A stretch of 64,000 nt of DNA from Actinospineispora spinosispora DSM 44797 (GTDB lineage: Bacteria; Actinomycetota; Actinomycetes; Mycobacteriales; Pseudonocardiaceae). Where the stretch lies: positions 1 through 64,000 of the forward strand of contig NZ_KE386839.1 in the NCBI RefSeq assembly GCF_000429025.1, in the 5' to 3' direction. Below, in pieces: positions 63,700 to 64,000 of this stretch. A program made the translations under genes and the position numbers. A model generated the notes under the pieces. That model saw nothing but the letters and a program-made list of their open reading frames with translations. It had not been told where the DNA came from and ran no database searches. Within the stretch, counting starts at the first letter, position 1. Each line of letters starts with the position of its first letter.

Positions 63700-64000
63700 C
63701 TAGAAGCGGCCGCGGCACTCACGGCCGGTGACCCGCCGGGTGCCCAGGAAGGCCGTCACGACGGCGCCGGCCAGGCACAGGACGGCGGTGATCCGGAAAA
63801 TCTCCTGGTACTCGATGAGCAGTGCGGCTTGGACGGCGCGGACGTAGGTGGCCATGTCGGCCGCGAACCGCAGCGGGCTCGTCCCGAACGGGAGCGGAGT
63901 GTTCAGGTTCGCGGTGAGCTGGTTGAAGCGGTGCAGACCCCACGCGGACAGCGCCGCGATGCCGATCAACATGCCCGCGGTGCGTGCCACGACCGTGGCC
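63700..64000 (-). CDS. MFS drug transporter (DHA2-like), C-terminal part
   Basis: Partial: the frame runs off the window end. Visible are about 100 residues with two helices (MLIGIAALSAWGLHRF and IFRITAVLCLAGAVVTAFLG) and NTPLPFG, typical of the last helices of 14-TMS DHA2 efflux pumps. The stop codon follows GRECRGRF. Confidence 0.7.
   Translation of the reverse strand, partial: ATVVARTAGMLIGIAALSAWGLHRFNQLTANLNTPLPFGTSPLRFAADMATYVRAVQAALLIEYQEIFRITAVLCLAGAVVTAFLGTRRVTGRECRGRF

Overview
This is a high-GC actinobacterial chromosome segment. The gene set and order point to the Mycobacteriales/Pseudonocardiales side, most likely a Pseudonocardiaceae genus. That placement is inferred from gene content, not from any search. 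GTG starts, GTGA/ATGA stop-start overlaps and leaderless-type promoters are common.

Layout. The window opens on the end of an rRNA operon (23S 3' end, 5S, terminator). Then come two DnaA-box-like 9-mers and a divergent single-strand-binding protein gene, followed on the plus strand by ettA, a large unknown protein, the 180-kDa-type NAD-glutamate dehydrogenase, a thioesterase and an unknown protein. A minus-strand block holds prolyl oligopeptidase, MscS channel, truncated haemoglobin O and alpha-glucosidase. Next are an HNH nuclease, a histidine kinase/response regulator pair, a PL8 polysaccharide lyase, small conserved proteins, aminopeptidase N, a DsbA-like mycothiol-type reductase, a Ser/Thr kinase, an S9 peptidase, a GCS2/ATP-grasp fusion, rpiB, nei, mobA, TetR, a DUF899 protein, tyrS, two tRNAs (Pro-TGG, Gly-TCC), a GntR/isochorismatase/monooxygenase group, CopD and FhuF-like genes. 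The right third holds tig-clpP1-clpP2-clpX, argJ with two ARG boxes, fdhD, an OFA-type transporter with a 47-residue partner, valS-folC-DUF4233-ndk, and accessory genes.

From memory, the backbone (ssb-like, ettA, gdh, thioesterase, unknown, aglA, glbO, HNH, DUF5130, pepN, DsbA-like, rpiB, nei, tig, clpP1, clpP2, clpX, valS, folC, DUF4233, ndk) follows Mycobacterium tuberculosis Rv2478c to Rv2445c. The other modules look like lineage-specific insertions between these conserved blocks.

The most unusual content is between genes: a 213-bp dispersed element in two copies with an internal variable block; three families of long, nearly perfect palindromes with shared tips and different cores; a 163-bp inverted-repeat element whose ends supply the stop codons of both convergent neighbours; and a 74-bp tandem repeat. 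Functionally the window covers protein quality control (tig/clp), translation (ettA, tyrS, valS), nitrogen and arginine metabolism (gdh, argJ), and a molybdenum/formate theme (mobA, fdhD, OFA transporter, DUF6457).
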